Shown: positions 6,562 to 14,484 of the stretch, in pieces | Layout of the letters: the number at the start of each line of letters is the position of its first letter | Position numbering within the stretch: the first letter of the stretch is position 1 | Origin: Oscillospiraceae bacterium | Lineage (GTDB): Bacteria; Bacillota_A; Clostridia; Oscillospirales; Ruminococcaceae | Assembly: GCA_018109965.1 (NCBI GenBank) | Contig: JAGBFE010000056.1 | Span: 1 to 16,401 of the forward strand | Direction of reading: 5' to 3' | DNA length: 16,401 nt | Notes under the pieces: model-generated | Told to the model about the DNA's origin: nothing | Seen by the model: the letters and a program-made list of their open reading frames with translations, nothing else | The model's database searches: none | Translations under genes and position numbers: made by a program

Positions 6562-6595
6562 AAAAAAAGATGTAAATATTTATATATTATTACAT
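6562..6595 (-). terminator. Weak terminator-like element after ribF
   Basis: On the minus strand ATGTAA (6595-6590) and TTACAT (6575-6570) flank an AT-rich loop with some further pairing, followed by C and seven Ts. The hairpin starts inside the ribF stop codon. With few GC pairs it is a weak stop, so part of the nusA operon transcript may run on into rpsO. Confidence 0.4.
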
Positions 6596-7492
6596 ATTAT
6601 ATTTTTCTGACTGATGCAGAACGTCTTTAACCATATCGGCAAGCTGCTGTACTGTGTCAAATTTCTGCACCGGATACAGATATCTGTAAAACTCCACTGT
6701 CACCTGTTTGCCATAAAGGTTGCCGCTGTAGCCGCTGATGGTAGTTTCGCAGCTGACATTGCTGCCGTTCACTGTAGGGCGGGAGCCAAAACCTGTTGCC
6801 GAGGGATATTTTTCACCATCTGCAACAGTTCTTGTGATATACACACCCTCTTTGGGTGTACACATTGTGTCCGGAAAAATCTGGTTGATTGTAGGCATAC
6901 CAAGCTTGCTGCCAATCTGCTTGCCGTGCACCACTTCAAAATCAATTGAATAAGGTCTGCCAAGCATTGCATTGGCTTTTTCCACATCACCGTTTTCAAG
7001 TGCTTTGCGGATTTCAGTGCTGCTTACCACAACATTGTCAAGTTCAACGGTAGGTACCACAAACACCTGCACGCCTCTTTCGCAGCACAGCTGTTTCAGC
7101 ACATCAACATTGCCGATGCGGTTTTTGCCGAAGAAAAAGTTTTCGCCGCAGAATAACGCCTTTGCCCCCATTGAGCCGATAAGTATATCATCTACAAACT
7201 GCTGTGGTGTAAGCTGTGCAAACACAGTGAATTCCGGTGAATAATACAGGTCAATATCCATTGCCTGCATCACCGCCACTTTCTGGCGGACACTGAGAAT
7301 GTCCTTGCCCTTGTGGCCAAGGGTTATATTTTTTGTAAATGTAAATACAGCTTTATCCAGATTATTTTGTTCGGCATATTGCTTCATCTGGTCAATAAGA
7401 AATTTGTGACCGATATGTACGCCGTCAAAATAACCCATTGCCACTGCAGTTTTGTTGCTGTTTTTCCAGTTAATCTGGTATACTTCCTGCAT
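6590..7492 (-). CDS. ribF: Bifunctional riboflavin kinase / FAD synthetase
   Basis: Makes FMN and then FAD from riboflavin in the cytoplasm. At 300 residues it has both modules. The N-terminal nucleotidyltransferase carries GYFDGVHIGH at 20-29 and SSTEIR at 157-162. The C-terminal flavokinase begins GRPY at 178, with GMPTIN at 198-203, FGSRPTV near 235-241 and the conserved Glu at about 249. The segment after that Glu (TISGYSGNLYG) departs from the usual xxFDGDLYG type, a mild oddity. The ATG at 7492 touches the truB stop codon with no gap, so translation is probably coupled to truB. No FMN riboswitch is visible; expression must come from the nusA operon. Confidence 0.97.
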   Translation of the reverse strand: MQEVYQINWKNSNKTAVAMGYFDGVHIGHKFLIDQMKQYAEQNNLDKAVFTFTKNITLGHKGKDILSVRQKVAVMQAMDIDLYYSPEFTVFAQLTPQQFVDDILIGSMGAKALFCGENFFFGKNRIGNVDVLKQLCCERGVQVFVVPTVELDNVVVSSTEIRKALENGDVEKANAMLGRPYSIDFEVVHGKQIGSKLGMPTINQIFPDTMCTPKEGVYITRTVADGEKYPSATGFGSRPTVNGSNVSCETTISGYSGNLYGKQVTVEFYRYLYPVQKFDTVQQLADMVKDVLHQSEKYNM

Positions 7493-8383
7493 TTAGTTCT
7501 CCTTGTCAACAAAAAGTTTGACTACACTCATTTTTTTGTCTGTAATGTTTGCCACCGCATAAAATCTGTCCTGATAATATACACGATAGTCGCCGTCAGG
7601 TTTGGAAATGCGGCTGCGCGCACCGTTGATAAGACGGTGTGCAAGTTCATCGGACAGGTCAATTCTGTCAAGATGTGCAAAAACAGTATCCACATCTGTG
7701 ATAAGCTCATCAATCCTGTCTTCATTTCTTGCCTGCTGCAGGTCTTCAAGGGTGATTGTATCTTCCAATGAATATCCGCATGCCTTTGTCCTTGTAAGCT
7801 GGGTCAGCACTGCACCACAACCCAGGTTTTCGCCCATATCCTCCACAAGTGTGCGGATATATGTGCCTTCAGAACATACCACACGGATAGTGTAGATGTT
7901 CTCAGCTTGGTTGCAGTCGGTCATGACAAGCTCTTTGATAATAGCTTTGCGCAGTTTGCGTTCAACTGTAACACCCTGACGCGCCAGTTTGTACAAAGGC
8001 TGACCGTTGACCTTAACGGCAGAATACATTGGCGGATACTGCTGTATTTCGCCTTTGAATTTTTCCATTTCGGCAAGAACATCATCTTTTGTCACATTAA
8101 CAGGTCTTTCGTTTATAACCTCACCTGTTATATCCCCCGTGTCTGTGTTGAGACCAAGCTTGAAAATCGCAATATATTCTTTGTCCTTGATAATCTGCAT
8201 ATCAACAGCTTTGGTTGCCCTGCCGATAAAAATCGGCAGAACACCCGTTGCCATAGGGTCCAGTGTACCTGCGTGGCCAAGCTTGCGGGTGCCCATAATG
8301 CCCCTTGCCTTTGCAATAACGTCAAAACTTGTCCAGTCCTGTGGCTTGTACATTACAATAATTCCGCAACGTTCTACAGACAT
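7493..8383 (-). CDS. truB: tRNA pseudouridine(55) synthase TruB
   Basis: Converts U55 in the T-loop of elongator tRNAs to pseudouridine. The family signature GHAGTLDPMATGVL covers residues 36-49, with catalytic D42. KPQDWTSFDV precedes it, and YPPMYSAVKVNGQPLYKLAR lies in the middle of the protein. The 296-residue length includes the C-terminal TruB_C/PUA-like part. The start at 8383 overlaps the end of nrnA by 10 bases, with AGAGAGG about 13 bases upstream, slightly far but typical of coupled genes. An internal start would cut into the conserved N-terminal strand, so the first ATG is preferred. Confidence 0.97.
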   Translation of the reverse strand: MSVERCGIIVMYKPQDWTSFDVIAKARGIMGTRKLGHAGTLDPMATGVLPIFIGRATKAVDMQIIKDKEYIAIFKLGLNTDTGDITGEVINERPVNVTKDDVLAEMEKFKGEIQQYPPMYSAVKVNGQPLYKLARQGVTVERKLRKAIIKELVMTDCNQAENIYTIRVVCSEGTYIRTLVEDMGENLGCGAVLTQLTRTKACGYSLEDTITLEDLQQARNEDRIDELITDVDTVFAHLDRIDLSDELAHRLINGARSRISKPDGDYRVYYQDRFYAVANITDKKMSVVKLFVDKEN

Positions 8384-9336
8384 AAAGCGTTTTCTACCTC
8401 TCTGAGTATAGCTTTTTTAGCACATTCAAGGCTTGCCATAACTTCGCAGCCTGCAGCGCGCATATGGCCGCCGCCGCCAAGTCCCTGTGCAATTTCGCAC
8501 GCATTTGCGTTTTCGCTTGTACGGACCGAAATTTTGAATTTATTTTCAGCAATCTGTCGGATTGTGATACCTATATCAACACCTTCGATGGAACGTGGAA
8601 TTGCGCTGATGCCGTCAATATCGCTTGGCTGTGCACCAATCTGTCTGAGAATTTCGTCATCCAGCACGATAACGGCACATCTGCCGTCATACAGAAATTC
8701 CATTGTGTTGAGAGCATATTTTTCCAGTTCGATTGTTTTGCGGGAACGGGACATAAAAAACTTTGTGGAAATCATTGTGTGCTGTGCACCTGCTTCCATA
8801 AGTTTTGCTGCAACACGGTGTGTTTCGGCAGTTGTTGAAGAATATTTGAAGCATCCCGTATCGGTCATAAGCCCTGTGTACAGGCAGTCGGCAATTGTGC
8901 TGTCGATTGTTACACCCATATCTTCCACAATCTTTACCATAAGCTGTGCTGCTGCAGGCATACCGTCATCGCAGCACACAACCTTGGCATAACCGCTGTT
9001 GGAGCCGTGGTGGTCGATGCACAAATCCACAATTTCGCTGTATGGGAGAGTATTTTCACCCAGCAATTTTGAATCTGCAACATCTACCGCAACGGTAAAC
9101 TGCGGCACAAACTGTTTTCTGAACAGTTCTATCCCCAAGAAATCATATTTTGGGGCAATTTCGTCGTGACACATAACAGCACAGGTTTTGCCCAGCTTTT
9201 TAAGCGCGTGCATAAGCGCTGCGCCACTGCCAAGAGTGTCTCCGTCAGGATTTTTGTGACAGAAAATGAGAATATTGTCTGCCTGACAGAGCATCTCTGC
9301 AGCCTGTTTTGTGTCTATAGAATTATTTATCATCAT
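8374..9336 (-). CDS. nrnA: DHH/DHHA1 phosphoesterase, oligoribonuclease / pAp-phosphatase
   Basis: Degrades short RNA fragments from the 5' end and usually also dephosphorylates 3'-phosphoadenosine 5'-phosphate, replacing E. coli Orn/CysQ. At 320 residues it shows the manganese-site motifs in order: HKNPDGD at 27-33, DVAD at 85-88, DHH at 108-110 and GLMTDTG further on. The C-terminal DHHA1 motif GGGGHMRAAG lies near 287-296. The first of two tandem ATGs (9336) has AAGGAA about ten bases upstream and overlaps rbfA by 14 bases. Together with PNPase it completes RNA turnover to mononucleotides within this cluster. Confidence 0.95.
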   Translation of the reverse strand: MMINNSIDTKQAAEMLCQADNILIFCHKNPDGDTLGSGAALMHALKKLGKTCAVMCHDEIAPKYDFLGIELFRKQFVPQFTVAVDVADSKLLGENTLPYSEIVDLCIDHHGSNSGYAKVVCCDDGMPAAAQLMVKIVEDMGVTIDSTIADCLYTGLMTDTGCFKYSSTTAETHRVAAKLMEAGAQHTMISTKFFMSRSRKTIELEKYALNTMEFLYDGRCAVIVLDDEILRQIGAQPSDIDGISAIPRSIEGVDIGITIRQIAENKFKISVRTSENANACEIAQGLGGGGHMRAAGCEVMASLECAKKAILREVENALCL

Positions 9337-9673
9337 TGTTAATATTCCTTATAATATCGTTAATACGCTGTGCATATGCTGCACCGTCGTCCTTAACGAA
9401 ATTAAATTCAGGACTGCGACGGATGCGCAGACGTTTGGAAAGTTCACCGCGGATAAAGCCCTGGCTTTTGTTGAGAACTTTAATTGCGGCTTCGCATTTA
9501 TCTTCCCCGTCCAGCACACTTACATAAACCTTTGCATTTGTAAGGTCAGGTGATGTTTCCACACGCATAATTGTGAGGAAGCACTGGAGACGGGGATCTT
9601 TCATCTGGGAGATAATGGAAACTATCTCCCTTTTGATATCTTCATTAAGTCTTTCACTTTTAGCAGATGCCAT
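9323..9673 (-). CDS. rbfA: 30S ribosome-binding factor RbfA
   Basis: Small KH-like factor that binds the pre-30S subunit for late maturation of 16S rRNA. At 116 residues it has the family length. It has the N-terminal helix RLNEDIKREI, the core strand LTIMRVETSPDLTNAKVYVSV, and the conserved GELSKRLRIRRSPEFNFV region. GGGAGG lies eight bases before the ATG at 9673. It sits 20 bases after infB and overlaps nrnA, so it belongs to the nusA-infB operon. Confidence 0.96.
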   Translation of the reverse strand: MASAKSERLNEDIKREIVSIISQMKDPRLQCFLTIMRVETSPDLTNAKVYVSVLDGEDKCEAAIKVLNKSQGFIRGELSKRLRIRRSPEFNFVKDDGAAYAQRINDIIRNINNDDK

Positions 9674-9693
9674 TTAATTTACCTCCCAAAAGA

Positions 9694-12183
9694 TTATTCA
9701 CGGTATTCTTCCATGATGAAGGATTCAAAGATGTCGCCTTCTTTGATGTCGTTGAATTTTTCAAGACCGATACCGCATTCGTAACCTGCAGCAACTTCTC
9801 TCTGGTCGTCTTTGAAACGTTTGAGGGAGAGAATTTCATCTTCAGCAATTACGATGCCGTCGCGAACAACACGGATTTTTGCGTGACGTGCAACTTTACC
9901 TTCTTTAACGTAACAGCCTGCAACTGTACCTGCAGAGGAGAGTTTGAATACGGAACGAACTTCTGCGTGACCCAGTTCAACTTCTCTGAATTTAGGTGCA
10001 AGCATACCTTTCATAGCAGCTTTTACATCTTCCAGAGCATCGTAGATAACACGGTACATACGCATTTCCACCTGATCGTGTTCTGCATCAGCTTTTGCTG
10101 TAGCGTCAGGACGTACGTTGAAGCCGATGATGATAGCGTTGGAAGCAGAAGCCAGCATAACGTCGGATTTGTTAACAGCACCAACTGCTGCGTGGATAAC
10201 TTTAACACGAACTTCGTCGTTGGAGAGTTTTTCGAGAGACTGTTTAACAGCTTCGGCAGAACCCTGAACGTCAGCTTTAACAATGATTGGAAGTTCTTTC
10301 ATTTCGCCCTGAGCAATCTGGCTGAAGAGGTTATCCAGTGTAACTTTCTGGTAGCTGGAGAATTTTTCTTCTTTGAGAGCCTGAGTACGTTTTTCAGCAA
10401 GTTCTCTTGCAAGTTTTTCGTCTTCAACTGCGTCAAAGAGGTCACCTGCGGAAGGAACTTCTGTAAGACCTGTGATTTCAACAGGTGTGGATGGGCCTGC
10501 AACTTCAATTCTTTCGCCTTTATCGTTCTGCATTACACGAACACGGCCAACTGCTGTGCCGGCGATGAGAACATCACCTTTGTGGAGTGTACCGTTCTGA
10601 ACAAGGATTGTTGCAACAGGGCCAAGACCTTTATCGAGACGTGCTTCGATAACAGCACCTTTTGCACGGCGGTTAGGGTTAGCTTTGTATTCGTTAACTT
10701 CACTTGTAAGGTTAATCATTTCAAGCAGGTCATCGATACCCATACCCATTTTTGCAGAAACAGGCACACAGATTGTGTCGCCGCCCCATTCTTCAGGTAC
10801 AAGGCCGTGTTCTGTAAGTTCCTGTTTTACTCTTTCAGGGTTAGCTGTTGGTTTGTCGATTTTGTTGATAGCAACAATGATTGGAATGTTTGCTGCTTTT
10901 GCGTGGTTGATGGATTCGATTGTCTGTGGCATGATGCCGTCGTCTGCTGCAACAACAAGGATTGCAATGTCAGTTACCATAGCACCGCGCTGGCGCATTG
11001 ATGTAAATGCTTCGTGGCCAGGAGTGTCGAGGAATGTGATTGTTTCGCCGCCTGCAACAACCTGGTAAGCACCGATATGCTGTGTGATACCGCCTGCTTC
11101 ACCGGAAGTAACGTTTGTTTTTCTGATAGCGTCAAGCAGGGATGTTTTACCGTGGTCAACGTGACCCATTACTACAACAACAGGAGGACGTTTTTCGGTG
11201 TTTTCTGCTGTGTCTTCAACTTCTTCAAACAGTCTTTCTTCGATTGTAACAACAACTTCTTTTTCTACCTTTGCACCCAGTTCTTCTGCAACAACAGATG
11301 CTGTATCAAAGTCAACAACCTGGCTGATGGAAGCCATAACACCAAGCATCATAAGACGTTTGATAACTTCACTTGCTGTAACCTTGAGACGGGAAGCAAG
11401 TTCGCCAACTGTGATTTCGTCAGGAATCTGAACTTTGAGCTGTGCTTTTCTTGCTTTTTCAAGATGCATACGTTCAAGACGTTCTGCTTCTGTTTCCTGT
11501 TTTTTCTTTGCAAATGGGTTCTGTTTCTGGTTTTTGCCGTTTTTATTGAATTTCTGTTTGCCGCCCATATTTGCATTTTTGCGGTTGTTGCCAAAGTTTT
11601 TTGTATCCGCAAGTTCATCGTATCTTTCGTTGAACTTGTCGAGGTTAACGTTTGTCTGGCGTGTGTCAACAGTAACAGTTACAAATTCCTGTTTTACTGC
11701 AGGAGCCTGTTTTTCTGTTTTCTGTTTCGGCTGTCTTGCCTCTACAATTGTGCCGTCAGCACGTTTGAGAGGCTCGTTGTTTTTAGGCTGCTGTTTTGGC
11801 TGTTCCTGTTTTGGCACAGGTTTTTTATCAGCCTTTGGCTGCTGTTTTTCAGCAGGTTTGTTTTCAGCCTTTGGTGCAGGTCTGTCTGCTTTTGGTTTTT
11901 CCTGCATTGGTTTTTTAGCAGCAGGTTTTTCTGTTTTTGGAGCAGCTTTTTTAGCTTCTTCCTTAACAGCAGGTTTTTCTGCCTTTTTGCCCAGATAGTT
12001 TGCAAAATCGTCTGTTTTTGCCTGTTTTGTATAATGCTCAAAAGCAATGTTGCACTGTGTTTCTGTAAGCACTGTGCCCTTTTTGATTTCTGTACCGAAA
12101 AGTTCGGTAAGTTCTGTCAAAGTTGTTTTTGCATTGAGGTTAAAATCTTCAATAAGATTGCTTGCTTTATATTTAATTACCAT
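9694..12183 (-). CDS. infB: Translation initiation factor IF-2
   Basis: GTPase that brings initiator tRNA to the 30S subunit. With the ATG at 12183 the protein has 829 residues. A short N-terminal domain (1-65) is followed by a Lys/Pro/Ala/Gln-rich disordered stretch (about 66-165), then a conserved-looking island [20 protein letters not shown] (170-189) and a second basic linker. An IF-2N domain covers about 250-305. The GTPase has GHVDHGKT at 340-347, switch I GGITQHIG at 364-371, DTPGH at 386-390, NKID at 440-443 and SAK at 476-478, and the C-terminal tRNA-binding domains follow. A TTG at 12186 is also in frame, but AGGAG fits the ATG better. It lies 15 bases after ylxQ. Confidence 0.98.
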   Translation of the reverse strand: MVIKYKASNLIEDFNLNAKTTLTELTELFGTEIKKGTVLTETQCNIAFEHYTKQAKTDDFANYLGKKAEKPAVKEEAKKAAPKTEKPAAKKPMQEKPKADRPAPKAENKPAEKQQPKADKKPVPKQEQPKQQPKNNEPLKRADGTIVEARQPKQKTEKQAPAVKQEFVTVTVDTRQTNVNLDKFNERYDELADTKNFGNNRKNANMGGKQKFNKNGKNQKQNPFAKKKQETEAERLERMHLEKARKAQLKVQIPDEITVGELASRLKVTASEVIKRLMMLGVMASISQVVDFDTASVVAEELGAKVEKEVVVTIEERLFEEVEDTAENTEKRPPVVVVMGHVDHGKTSLLDAIRKTNVTSGEAGGITQHIGAYQVVAGGETITFLDTPGHEAFTSMRQRGAMVTDIAILVVAADDGIMPQTIESINHAKAANIPIIVAINKIDKPTANPERVKQELTEHGLVPEEWGGDTICVPVSAKMGMGIDDLLEMINLTSEVNEYKANPNRRAKGAVIEARLDKGLGPVATILVQNGTLHKGDVLIAGTAVGRVRVMQNDKGERIEVAGPSTPVEITGLTEVPSAGDLFDAVEDEKLARELAEKRTQALKEEKFSSYQKVTLDNLFSQIAQGEMKELPIIVKADVQGSAEAVKQSLEKLSNDEVRVKVIHAAVGAVNKSDVMLASASNAIIIGFNVRPDATAKADAEHDQVEMRMYRVIYDALEDVKAAMKGMLAPKFREVELGHAEVRSVFKLSSAGTVAGCYVKEGKVARHAKIRVVRDGIVIAEDEILSLKRFKDDQREVAAGYECGIGLEKFNDIKEGDIFESFIMEEYRE

Positions 12184-12198
12184 CAATTACTCTCCTTT

Positions 12199-12495
12199 TT
12201 AGCTGTTTAATGCATTTTTGCAAAGGACTGCAATGTTTTCGTCCACTACTGCAAAAACCCCTGTGAGCTTGTTTGTTATCTGTGAAACTTCAAATTGTGT
12301 AAGAGAGATAACCTGTACCTCTATTATACCCTCGCAAAACTGGTTAACACGTTTGAGTGTTTTTTCGCTTGTGTCGCTTGTCACAAACACCATTTTTGCA
12401 GTTTTGTCGCTGACAGCCTGCTTTACAGGGTCAAAGCCGTATATAAGTTTACCTGATTTTTTTGCCAGAGACAGGGCGAACATTATTTTATTCAT
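12199..12495 (-). CDS. ylxQ: L7Ae-family ribosomal-like protein YlxQ
   Basis: Small protein of the L7Ae/L30e/S12e family, which typically binds kink-turn RNA. Its exact job in Firmicutes is unsettled. At 98 residues it has the family core: AKKSGKLIYGFDPVKQAV near the N-terminus, the central strand AKMVFVTSDTSEKT and the C-terminal KLTGVFAVVDENIA. Its ATG overlaps the end of ylxR by eight bases, implying coupled translation. Its place between ylxR and infB is the standard Firmicutes arrangement and supports the call. Confidence 0.92.
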   Translation of the reverse strand: MNKIMFALSLAKKSGKLIYGFDPVKQAVSDKTAKMVFVTSDTSEKTLKRVNQFCEGIIEVQVISLTQFEVSQITNKLTGVFAVVDENIAVLCKNALNS

Positions 12496-12757
12496 CTGCC
12501 TTTATCTCCTGCAAAAGTCTTTCGTATATTTCATCGGAAATCTGACATTCAAAAGCGTGTTCAAGGCGTTTTGCCCTGATTGCCATCTTGAGGCAGTTTT
12601 CGTCGTGGCATATATATGCGCCGCGGCCGTTTTTCTTGCCTGTCATATCCACACTGATTTCGCCTTCGGCATTTTTTACAACACGAATAAGTTCCTTCTT
12701 ATCTTTGGAAGTGTTACATCCTACACATTTTCTCTGAGGGATTTTTCTTATAGCCAT
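12488..12757 (-). CDS. ylxR: YlxR/RnpM family protein (RNase P modulator)
   Basis: Nucleic-acid-binding protein of the DUF448 family. In Bacillus subtilis the homologue has been described as a modulator of RNase P. At 89 residues it has the signature RKCVGC at 9-14 (C11, C14) and GRGAYIC at 44-50, with C50 and C55 completing a possible four-cysteine site. GAGG lies ten bases before the ATG at 12757. It sits 20 bases after nusA and overlaps ylxQ. Its genomic partners NusA, IF-2 and RbfA fit a role in RNA metabolism. Confidence 0.95.
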   Translation of the reverse strand: MAIRKIPQRKCVGCNTSKDKKELIRVVKNAEGEISVDMTGKKNGRGAYICHDENCLKMAIRAKRLEHAFECQISDEIYERLLQEIKADE

Positions 12758-12777
12758 ATTGTAAACCTCTTTTCAGA

Positions 12778-13833
12778 TTATTCGCCAAAATATCCGCTCT
12801 GTGGGTGGATATCGATGTTGTAGCCTGTAAGTCTTGCTGCAAGACGTGCGTTCTGGCCTTTGTTGCCGATTGCAAGGGAAAGCTGTTCATCAGGAACACA
12901 AACTTTGCAGGATTTTGGATTGTCGGAAAGGATTTCAACGCTGGAAACGCTGGAAGGTGAAAGGGATGCAGAGATAAATTCTGCAGGGTCTTCGCTGTAT
13001 TTTACAATGTCGATTTTTTCGCCGCCGAGACCTGCGATGATGTTGTCGATACGTGCACGTTTTGCACCGATGCATGCACCGATTGCATCAACATTTTCGT
13101 CTTTGGACCATACAGCAATTTTTGTTCTTGCGCCTGCTTCGCGGCTGATAGCTTTGATTTCCACTGTGCCGTCAAAGATTTCAGGAACTTCAAGTTCAAA
13201 CATTCTTTTTACAAAGCCAGGATGTGTGCGGCTGAGCATAATTCTTGGACCTCTGTCGCCGGAGAGAACATCCACAACATAAACTTTTACGTGGTCACCT
13301 ACGCCGTATTCTTCGCCAGGAATCTGTTCGTCTTTAGGAAGGATAAATTCGTTGTTGCCAACCTGGAGTACAAGAGCACCGCTTTTTGCGTTCTGACGGA
13401 GCACAACGCCTGTAACGATTTCCTGTGTTTTGCTCTGCATATCTTCAAACAACTGTGCTTTTTCAGCTTCCTTGATGCCCTGTTTGATAACGTTTTTAGC
13501 TGCACCGATTGCGATGTAGCCAAAATCTTTTGTTTTGAGCGGAATTGCAACTTCAGCGCCAAGCTTTGTTCTTGCTTTGCCTTTCATTGTTCTTACTTCG
13601 CTGAGAGAAATTTCTGTATCAGGATCTTCCACTTCTTCAACAACTGTTTTGATAACATGTACTTCAAATTTCTGTTTGTCAGCATCAACAACTACGCTTA
13701 CATTGCCTTCAAGACCAAGGTCTTTTTCTACAGCAACTTCCATTGCTTTTGTGATTTTTTCGATAAGCACTTCTTTTTTGATGCCTTTTTCTTTTTCAAG
13801 CATATTGAGAGCTTCAAAAAATTCTTTATTCAT
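12778..13833 (-). CDS. nusA: Transcription termination/antitermination factor NusA
   Basis: Binds RNA polymerase and nascent RNA and tunes pausing and termination. At 351 residues it has the Firmicutes form without acidic repeats: N-terminal domain (1-125), S1 (about 135-203, ITGVVLR-type start to RIMLSRTHP), KH1 (about 230-295) and KH2 (about 300-345). KH2 keeps its loop GNKG (323-326) in LSLAIGNKGQNARLAARLTG. KH1 reads IGACIGAKRARID, so the loop at 256-259 is GAKR, lacking the usual second glycine. AGGAGG overlaps the rimP stop, 12 bases before the ATG. It is the second gene of the operon and may act on the leader terminator at 14353-14382. Confidence 0.98.
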   Translation of the reverse strand: MNKEFFEALNMLEKEKGIKKEVLIEKITKAMEVAVEKDLGLEGNVSVVVDADKQKFEVHVIKTVVEEVEDPDTEISLSEVRTMKGKARTKLGAEVAIPLKTKDFGYIAIGAAKNVIKQGIKEAEKAQLFEDMQSKTQEIVTGVVLRQNAKSGALVLQVGNNEFILPKDEQIPGEEYGVGDHVKVYVVDVLSGDRGPRIMLSRTHPGFVKRMFELEVPEIFDGTVEIKAISREAGARTKIAVWSKDENVDAIGACIGAKRARIDNIIAGLGGEKIDIVKYSEDPAEFISASLSPSSVSSVEILSDNPKSCKVCVPDEQLSLAIGNKGQNARLAARLTGYNIDIHPQSGYFGE

Positions 13834-13849
13834 TTTTGTTTATATCCTC

Positions 13850-14326
13850 CTAAAATAAGTTTTCGTCGTCTGTAAGTTTAACAAATGATGTATCTTTAAG
13901 GTTAATCTGACGTTCTGTTCCCTCGCAGTTGAGTGTAACCACACCGTTTGTGCAGCCAACAATTGTACCGCGGATTTCGCGCAGGCCGTCTTCAGTAGGT
14001 CTTATCATTTTGGCAAGAGCTTCTTCGCCTTTTTTTGCTTCAAAATGAAAATCCTTTGTCATTTTGCGGCCAAGACCTGCAGAAGAAACTTCCAGCCAGT
14101 AAGCCTGACTGATAGGGTCAGCTTCGTCAATCATAGGGTCAACTGCGCGGGAGAGGTTTTCGCAGTCTTCAATAAAGATGCCGCCCTCTTTGTCGATGAA
14201 AATTCTGAGGAACCAGTCCGGACCTTCCTTTTCAAAACGAACATCCCAAAGAATGAGTCCCATCTGCTCGCAGACAGGTTTTACAATTTCTTCAACAACT
14301 TCTGTAGCTTTTTTTCCTTTAGCCAA
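13850..14326 (-). CDS. rimP: Ribosome maturation factor RimP
   Basis: Assists early assembly of the 30S subunit. The 158-residue protein has the conserved N-terminal VVEEIVKPVCEQMGLILWDVRF, the acidic central DCENLSRAVDPMIDEAD, and YWLEVSSAGLGRKM, a variant of the usual LEVSSPGLDRPL. A C-terminal SH3-like part follows. The start is a TTG at 14326: AAAGGAGG lies nine bases upstream and no in-frame ATG or GTG exists between. The non-ATG start may limit expression of this first gene relative to nusA. Its stop codon TAG is part of the nusA ribosome binding site. Confidence 0.95.
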   Translation of the reverse strand: MAKGKKATEVVEEIVKPVCEQMGLILWDVRFEKEGPDWFLRIFIDKEGGIFIEDCENLSRAVDPMIDEADPISQAYWLEVSSAGLGRKMTKDFHFEAKKGEEALAKMIRPTEDGLREIRGTIVGCTNGVVTLNCEGTERQINLKDTSFVKLTDDENLF

Positions 14327-14342
14327 AGTGATGTGCCTCCTT

Positions 14343-14360
14343 TTGTTTTTCTAAAAACAA
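14343..14360 (-). promoter_or_regulatory. Small hairpin folding the attenuator U-tract onto the rimP leader
   Basis: On the minus strand TTGTTTTT (14360-14353) is exactly complementary to AAAAACAA (14350-14343), with AG between. The U-tract of the leader terminator can therefore pair with sequence immediately before the AAAGGAGG of rimP. It may simply keep the ribosome binding site exposed or stabilise the readthrough transcript. The pairing is seen; the role is unknown. Confidence 0.45.
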
Positions 14361-14382
14361 GAGAGTGGGTTTCCCCACTCTC
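14353..14382 (-). terminator. Intrinsic terminator in the leader of the rimP-nusA operon
   Basis: On the minus strand GAGAGTGGG (14382-14374) pairs with CCCACTCTC (14369-14361) across a GAAA-type tetraloop and is followed by TTGTTTTTAG. It lies downstream of the promoter at 14407-14435 and 27 bases upstream of the rimP start, so it sits inside the operon leader. It also would stop transcripts arriving from the aminopeptidase gene. The U-tract is broken by a G, a feature linked with NusA-dependent termination in Bacillus. Confidence 0.85.
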
Positions 14383-14406
14383 CTTTACTCAAAATATTAC
14401 ACATAT

Positions 14407-14435
14407 AATATATCACAAGGTTTTGAAAATTGCAA
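14407..14435 (-). promoter_or_regulatory. Promoter of the rimP-nusA-infB operon
   Basis: On the minus strand -35 TTGCAA (14435-14430), a 17-base spacer ending in TGA, and -10 TATATT (14412-14407). The predicted start near 14400 gives a leader of about 74 bases containing the terminator hairpin. Confidence 0.8.
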
Positions 14436-14484
14436 TAGTTTTTATGCGTTTTTTATAATTATAGTATATTTTTATTATTTTATA

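Noticed and set aside
7493..7560. FMN riboswitch ahead of ribF
   Set aside because: ribF starts directly at the truB stop codon. There is no leader and no RFN-like sequence.
9667..11001. A 444-codon open frame on the plus strand opposite infB
   Set aside because: The product is Cys/Phe/Asn-rich with no known domain, has no ribosome binding site, and is fully antisense to a clear IF-2 gene. The other long plus-strand frames at 1801-2751, 7907-8992, 11014-12210 and 14365-15651 are shadows of the same kind.
11700..12000. A possible tandem DNA repeat in the Lys/Pro/Ala-rich part of infB
   Set aside because: The repetition is of amino-acid composition (KPA, KPQ type), not of a fixed DNA unit, and is normal for IF-2 linkers.
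14436..14484. A dedicated terminator for the M29 aminopeptidase gene in this stretch
   Set aside because: Only a seven-base AT inverted repeat (TAGTATA/TATACTA) is present, without GC pairs or a U-tract. The next real terminator is the one in the rimP leader.
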